Origin: Spirochaetae bacterium HGW-Spirochaetae-1
GTDB lineage: Bacteria; Spirochaetota; UBA4802; UBA5550
Reading direction: 5' to 3'
DNA: 64,000 bases
NCBI GenBank assembly: GCA_002839375.1
Contig: PGXY01000011.1
Coordinates: 124,001-188,000, forward strand
The position numbers and the translations under genes are program-made. Positions 61,335-64,000 of this stretch are shown piece by piece. Each line of letters starts with the position of its first letter. Within the stretch, counting starts at the first letter, position 1. The notes below the pieces were generated by a model. It saw only the letters and a list, made by a program, of their open reading frames with translations. It did not search any database and was not told where the DNA came from.

Positions 61335-64000
61335 ATGATGAGAAAAATTATTACACTAATATTTCCCTTTCTTCTGCTCCTTTCCGCCTGCTCGGAATCC
61401 CAACTGGGTACATTTCAGCAAAATGAACCGGATCCTGATTTTGTTCTCTTAACCATGATGGAAGACTACGGAAGTCTGCAGGAGATTTTCGACACGGTCC
61501 TGAGCAAGGACGTAAATAAAAAACTTTCGGAAACCATTAAAGCCAATTCCGATGAATTTGTCGATTTTCTGGCAATGACCAGAGATATTCTTGGTATCGT
61601 CGATGAGGAAAATGACAGAAGACTTATTGACAGTGTTCTTATCGAACTGGAACAGCTCATGGGATACCTTGTGGACAGTTCGCCCCGCCATTACAATAAT
61701 ACCGCTATAGATTCCTATTATTCACAGAACGGTTCGGGCAGTGATTATCTCCTGGGTTTCTATCACTTCCTTGACAAACTTTCGCAGAGTGACGCAAATA
61801 TCGGCGGTGACGCTTTGGCCGTAGGGCACGCAGCGATGCAGTATATCCTCGATAATAATGAAAATATAGAGGTACAGAATACGGTGCAGGGACTTATCGA
61901 TATCGTAACCGATGACGACCCTGAAGACGGTTTTAAGGCCGACCTCGTCGATATCTCCGAGACGTTGAGCAAGCTCCTCATCCGCGGCGACTATCCCATG
62001 TGGGTCGAGTCTGATGGAGATCTCATAACCGATTATGACGAAATGGTTTCCGGCACCAATACGGGGCTTGGTAATATGGTGAAGGGACTGGTCTCCCTTG
62101 TTCAGGGTCTTTCCAAAGTCATGATGTATGATCCCGTGGCGAAGGAATATCTTTTCGATATAATCCGCGAAGGCGCGTCCCTGGTTTCGGAAAACAACGC
62201 CGTAAAACTGGAGAAGCTTGCATGCAACCTGGAAAGCCACTTTACCAAAGGCGGTGACATTTACGAAAGCAGTGACTATAATAATCCCAACGAAGACGGC
62301 GACGGAATTTATGTCAATGCTGAACTGGGCAATACCCTGCGGGAGATGTGGCCCGGTCTGCTGAAGCTTTTTATCAGCGCCGATAAGGATGAGTACTCGA
62401 TCTATAAAAATGACAGCGGCGTATCTCCACTGGAATACATAGTACAGAAAATCGGATATCTGAAAGAAATCGGTATTGATTTCTCCTCGGCCGATTACGC
62501 CAACGGTGAACTGGAGCAGTCTGTGCTCGATATGTTTACCAGGGACGGCATGGGACGTCTTCGCAAGACCGATTCCGAAGCCTATGATGTTTCATATATC
62601 GATCATCTCCTCTTCGCCCTTGTTGCCTCGTATAATTTCGGTTACCTGGCCTCCGACAGCGATGATGATGATCCTGTTTCCAACCACGGATTCGGCCACG
62701 GGGAAGTCACGGATGGGATTATAACGACCAATGACTGCATGTATTCCCTGGGTAACGGCTATCTTCTGCTGGAGGATATGACCAACGCGTATGAACTGGC
62801 CCTGGCGAAACGGATCGATCAGTCCGGTCATATCGGACGGAGCCACAGTTCTTTCAGGTCTCCGGGAGAAGACGAGGAAATGTCAAGAAAATTCTATATG
62901 GGTGCTGATTATCCTCCCATGCTCCTTCTTCCCCCTACCTGCGCCGGCGATTCCGGTATACCAAACGGAGGAAATTCCGGTATAATCCCCACTTCCGATG
63001 AGACCGTTGTGGGAGGGGATAACGATTATCGAACCTATTATCCCCGTACCGGCAATGGTACGGGCGAACTGAATACGGCCCGCTGGGTCATGGGTTGGAT
63101 AGCCCGGGCCTGCTGGGAAGGTGAAGGTCCCTATTATTATGCTCCCGAAAAGGCCGGAAACTCCGCGCCGACCCTGACCTATGATTACGACCGGGACGGC
63201 ACAGCCGAGCTCTTCCGCCTGTATAATAAAGCCAACGGCGACGTTTATGCCATGGTCCACAAACCGGACCCCAGCGACGCCTCTACCTGGGTATATCTCT
63301 ATCCCACGAACGACTCTGACGGTGAGGAAGTGGGTGATTATTATGCCGATGAAAACGATATTTCCAATAAAGGAAAGGTGCTGGCAGAGGAAGTGGCAAT
63401 TAACGGAACAACGGTATCTCACCGGCTGTATAATACTCCCGTGGTACCCGGTTCGGTGAAGATCGAGCGCACGGAGAAAAATACGCACGACTTTAATTCC
63501 GGTGACATTACCTGGACGAACAACGGAGAGGGGAACAGGTCTGTGCTTATAGACAGCCAGTTGTCAAATCATCCGGTGATAGAGGGCAGTATCAATCGTA
63601 TCCGTGTTAAAGAGGCTTATAATCTTTTTAATCTTTATAACGATTCCGCTGACATTTATTTCAAAGTGAATGCCGATGGTACCCTGACACAGACCTATGA
63701 AAACGGCACAGCCGTTTCTTCAGCTCACAATTGCATTGCGGCATCCGGTTTTAATTATGCGACCGGCGAATTCTACCTGCTGCTTTCAAATCCCTACTCC
63801 TGGGCTGATGAAAATGGAGACGGTCTCATCGAAGAAGACGAAAAGGAATATCTAAATTATAAAGTAACTCATGCCGAGACCTGGTACGAATCCACAAGCG
63901 CCAGCGCCGTCGATGATGGAAGCGGTAATATAACCGGAACCGCCTTTTCCGGGACCGGGCATATCGATTACGGAACGGGCAGGATAACCGGTACCCTGAC
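61335..64000 (+). CDS. Giant lipoprotein of unknown family, paralogue 2 (runs off the window)
   Basis: At least 888 residues, open to the window end. CAGGAG lies eight bases before the ATG, and a lipoprotein signal peptide (LLLLSACSES) follows. It aligns with paralogue 1 along its length: QLGTFQQN at the mature start, NDYLLGFYHFLDKLS-type helices, DISETLSKLLIRGDYPMW, NTLREMWPGLLKLFI, YIDHLLFALVASYNFGYLAS, then LNTARWVMGWIARACWEGEG and PYYYAPEKAGN. After about residue 690 it has an extra region with IxRIxVKEAYxLFNLYNxSA not obvious in paralogue 1. Promoter elements are also shared, so the duplication included the regulatory region. Confidence 0.78.
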   Translation, partial: MMRKIITLIFPFLLLLSACSESQLGTFQQNEPDPDFVLLTMMEDYGSLQEIFDTVLSKDVNKKLSETIKANSDEFVDFLAMTRDILGIVDEENDRRLIDSVLIELEQLMGYLVDSSPRHYNNTAIDSYYSQNGSGSDYLLGFYHFLDKLSQSDANIGGDALAVGHAAMQYILDNNENIEVQNTVQGLIDIVTDDDPEDGFKADLVDISETLSKLLIRGDYPMWVESDGDLITDYDEMVSGTNTGLGNMVKGLVSLVQGLSKVMMYDPVAKEYLFDIIREGASLVSENNAVKLEKLACNLESHFTKGGDIYESSDYNNPNEDGDGIYVNAELGNTLREMWPGLLKLFISADKDEYSIYKNDSGVSPLEYIVQKIGYLKEIGIDFSSADYANGELEQSVLDMFTRDGMGRLRKTDSEAYDVSYIDHLLFALVASYNFGYLASDSDDDDPVSNHGFGHGEVTDGIITTNDCMYSLGNGYLLLEDMTNAYELALAKRIDQSGHIGRSHSSFRSPGEDEEMSRKFYMGADYPPMLLLPPTCAGDSGIPNGGNSGIIPTSDETVVGGDNDYRTYYPRTGNGTGELNTARWVMGWIARACWEGEGPYYYAPEKAGNSAPTLTYDYDRDGTAELFRLYNKANGDVYAMVHKPDPSDASTWVYLYPTNDSDGEEVGDYYADENDISNKGKVLAEEVAINGTTVSHRLYNTPVVPGSVKIERTEKNTHDFNSGDITWTNNGEGNRSVLIDSQLSNHPVIEGSINRIRVKEAYNLFNLYNDSADIYFKVNADGTLTQTYENGTAVSSAHNCIAASGFNYATGEFYLLLSNPYSWADENGDGLIEEDEKEYLNYKVTHAETWYESTSASAVDDGSGNITGTAFSGTGHIDYGTGRITGTL

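Noticed and set aside
1..64000. tRNA, rRNA or riboswitch
   Set aside because: No T-loop, rRNA core or riboswitch consensus was recognised by reading; a covariance-model search could still find one.

Overview
The window looks like the chromosome of a diderm (Gram-negative-type) bacterium of moderate G+C, about half by eye. The evidence is a TonB/ExbB/ExbD system, a Blc-type outer-membrane lipocalin and about ten proteins with lipoprotein signal peptides. The wealth of very large lipoproteins, FG-GAP/SpvB/RHS proteins and cNMP-binding GGDEF proteins would fit a spirochaete (Leptospira-like lineages) or a deltaproteobacterium. There is no rRNA, ribosomal protein or other phylogenetic marker here, so the placement is a guess. 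I saw no tRNA, rRNA, CRISPR array or transposase gene.

Layout. 0-20.9 kb is mostly housekeeping: a TetR/CoA-ligase-like pair, two cNMP-GGDEF proteins, a membrane acyltransferase of the HGSNAT type, an overlapping UbiD/UbiA pair that fits menaquinone synthesis by the futalosine route, an MNT/HEPN toxin-antitoxin pair, a 5'-nucleotidase, a CrtC-like lipoprotein, a TetR/EFR1 ferredoxin pair, a PlsC-like acyltransferase, NAD synthetase, and a CnrX-like sensor/ECF sigma/membrane protein trio. Four gaps here carry related inverted-repeat elements.

21-40 kb is the accessory core. A 1488-residue lipoprotein precedes a 2147-residue SpvB/FG-GAP/RHS lipoprotein. The RHS gene is broken just before its conserved C-terminal core. 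The core then appears twice, each time fused to a different AT-rich tip and followed by a secreted immunity-like gene: a possible M15-like peptidase tip with an SH3-domain protein, and a papain/C39-like peptidase tip with a discoidin-like protein. Behind them is a repeat-rich graveyard with a DUF4258-like/DUF2283 pair, an RHS remnant, DUF2442 beside a dead DUF4160, and a RelE/XRE pair. Four palindromic repeat elements are inserted in frame within the RHS gene.

40-47.5 kb holds HrpB, then an operon of a sulfite-oxidase-fold protein, ExbB, two ExbDs and TonB. This operon is divergent from a small protein and a molybdenum-storage-type kinase-fold protein. 47.5-64 kb is dominated by lipoproteins: one with five cadherin-like repeats, a three-domain one, and one with two beta-sandwich domains and a C-terminal membrane anchor. 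WbuC-like, DUF72 and Blc genes lie among them. At the end are two paralogous giant lipoproteins of unknown family, the second cut by the window edge.

The two paralogues have the same promoter layout (TTGACG, 17 bp, TATTTT, then a CCGG-centred palindrome). The second TetR gene, 42 kb away, has a similar layout, and its leader also carries one copy of a 14-bp site, TTTACTCTGAGCAA, that is repeated four times ahead of the giant lipoproteins. That possible regulatory link and the split RHS tip-cassette locus are the most unusual things in the window.
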